From Lachnospiraceae bacterium UBA4316 (GTDB lineage Bacteria > Bacillota > Clostridia > Lachnospirales > Lachnospiraceae), in assembly GCA_002394535.1 (NCBI GenBank), contig DGUG01000106.1, forward strand, positions 1 through 7,739: 7,739 bases of DNA. The letters run 5' to 3'. Below the pieces are notes generated by a model. It did no database searches, was not told where the DNA came from, and saw only the letters and a program-made list of their open reading frames with translations. Both the position numbers and the translations under genes were made by a program. Of this stretch, positions 6,792-7,739 are shown piece after piece. How positions within the stretch are numbered: the first letter of the stretch is position 1; the number at the start of each line of letters is the position of its first letter.

Positions 6792-7274
6792 ATGGACAGG
6801 GTAAACAACATTATAAATAACAGAAGATACAGGGAGCTTCTGGGAGAAATAGAAGAACTCGAAAAAGAGAGGATATACTGTCATCACGGAATGGAGCATA
6901 ATCTGGATGTTGCAAGGATCGCGGTGATGATGGCGGCTGACGAAGGAATAGACGTGCAAAGAGAAATCGTATATGCCGCAGCGCTTATACATGACATAGG
7001 CCGTAAGGAACAGTATATTCACGGAGTGGAGCATGAAATAGCAAGTGCAGCCATCGCACCTTTGATACTGGAGGAGTGCGGATATACGGATGATGAGATT
7101 GACATGATAATAGCTGCCATAATCAACCACGGAAATGAAGCTGTGAGGGATGAAGAAAACCTGACAGGACTTATATACCGTGCCGACAAGGCATCGAGAA
7201 AATGCTATCTTTGCAAGGCGGCTGATACATGCCATAAGCCTGAGGAAAAGCGGGTGAAGAGAATACTATACTGA
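6792..7274 (+). CDS. HD-domain hydrolase with C-terminal Cys cluster, in folate operon
   Basis: A 160-residue HD-superfamily phosphohydrolase. Metal ligands are visible as H36 (MEHNLDVARIA), H67-D68 (LIHDIGRKE) and D132 (YRADKAS), with further histidines at H81 (GVEHEIAS) and H113 (INHGNEA). After the HD core comes C138-X2-C141-X5-C147-H148, which looks like a metal-binding knuckle. A similar cysteine pattern after the final HD aspartate recurs, as far as I recall, in clostridial homologues. No GYP motif is present, so a cyclic di-GMP role is unlikely. It lies 8 bases after folC and 34 bases before folP, with only a weak ribosome site (CAGGTAA), suggesting translation coupled to folC. The substrate is unknown; position suggests a pterin or folate-related phosphate ester. 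Confidence 0.87.
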   Translation: MDRVNNIINNRRYRELLGEIEELEKERIYCHHGMEHNLDVARIAVMMAADEGIDVQREIVYAAALIHDIGRKEQYIHGVEHEIASAAIAPLILEECGYTDDEIDMIIAAIINHGNEAVRDEENLTGLIYRADKASRKCYLCKAADTCHKPEEKRVKRILY

Positions 7275-7308
7275 TTAAAAGATTGCAGTATGAGAGGTAA
7301 CAGCGGAA

Positions 7309-7739
7309 ATGATCATAAGAAACAGCGAGTTTGATTTCAATAAAAATACATATGTGATGGGCATTCTGAATGTTACTCCCGATTCATTTTCCGACGGTGG
7401 TTTACATAACACAACAGATGCCGCTGTGGCTCATGGCATGAAAATGATAGAAGAGGGTGCTGCAATCATTGACGTCGGAGGTGAATCAACCAGACCGGGT
7501 CATGAGAAAATAAGCGTCAAAGAAGAGCTTGAAAGGGTTATTCCCGTTATAGAAGAATTAAGGCATAAAACCGATATTCCCATATCGATCGATACTACGA
7601 AACCGGAAGTGGCTGCTACGGCAATGGCAGCAGGCGCCGATATTGTTAATACTGTTGAAGGAGCCGGTATGACGCAGAAGATGGCAGAGGTTATATCAAA
7701 AAGCGGTGCTTTTACGGTACTTACATACGAGAAGAATTA
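7309..7739 (+). CDS. folP: Dihydropteroate synthase, N-terminal part (3' end outside window)
   Basis: The first 143 residues of dihydropteroate synthase, which joins dihydropterin pyrophosphate to p-aminobenzoate; it is the sulfonamide target. Signatures are GILNVTPDSFSDGG (18-31), with N21 for magnesium/diphosphate, and DVGGESTRPG (55-64), with T61. SIDTTKPEV (93-101) contains the pterin-binding D95, and N114 follows in DIVNTVEG. The usual Asn-Asp pair at 114-115 is Asn-Thr here. The strand that normally ends in Met-His reads TVLTYEKN at the window edge. The start is fixed by an in-frame stop at 7291 and a GAGAGGTAA ribosome site (7292-7300). The family is about 260-280 residues, so roughly half is visible. 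Confidence 0.95.
   Translation, partial: MIIRNSEFDFNKNTYVMGILNVTPDSFSDGGLHNTTDAAVAHGMKMIEEGAAIIDVGGESTRPGHEKISVKEELERVIPVIEELRHKTDIPISIDTTKPEVAATAMAAGADIVNTVEGAGMTQKMAEVISKSGAFTVLTYEKN

Noticed and set aside
6399..7235. A 278-codon minus-strand open frame opposite folC and the HD gene
   Set aside because: It crosses two well-supported genes and the gap between them; its hydrophobic, Ser/Tyr-rich product is typical of antisense reading.

Overview
The window looks like chromosomal DNA from a low-to-mid GC Firmicute of the Lachnospiraceae/Butyrivibrio kind. This rests on gene families: an archaeal-type AAA ATPase with a C-terminal winged helix, a 7TM HD-GYP protein, a TIR-transmembrane protein, pyrB-pyrI, and a folC-HD-folP folate cluster. 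It also rests on strong AGGAGG-type ribosome sites and a codon bias without extremes. I see no tRNA, rRNA, CRISPR array, insertion sequence or phage gene.

Layout. Positions 1-1961 (+) hold the C-terminal part of an ATP-binding protein, a complete membrane-anchored HD-GYP protein (probable c-di-GMP phosphodiesterase), and the first 29 codons of a DHH-family phosphoesterase whose start overlaps the HD-GYP stop. The DHH gene breaks off near 1946-1955. Exactly there, on the opposite strand, a TIR-domain membrane protein also breaks off. Two unrelated genes thus meet tail to tail inside their coding regions, sharing about 7 bases. This is either a real rearrangement or a chimeric assembly/amplification join, and it is the main thing to check here.

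Positions 1919-4756 (-) read, in transcription order: nitroreductase, intrinsic terminator hairpin, pyrB, pyrI, truncated TIR gene. pyrB and pyrI encode the catalytic and zinc-binding regulatory chains of aspartate carbamoyltransferase. The TIR gene follows pyrI by only 24 bases with its own good ribosome site, so it looks like part of the same transcript. The terminator lies about 30 bases before the pyrB start, leaving almost no room for a separate promoter. It may work as an attenuator.

Positions 4757-4997 are a divergent intergenic region. It has a near-consensus sigma-A promoter (TTGATA-17-TATAAT) for the rightward operon and a weaker candidate for the nitroreductase.

Positions 4998-7739 (+) are a tight operon: a small bacterial PH-domain-like protein, folC (TTG start, overlapping the previous gene), an HD-domain hydrolase with a C-terminal cysteine cluster, and the first 143 codons of folP. 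The HD protein between folC and folP is a candidate for an unassigned hydrolytic step in, or tied to, pterin/folate metabolism. That is an inference from position only.
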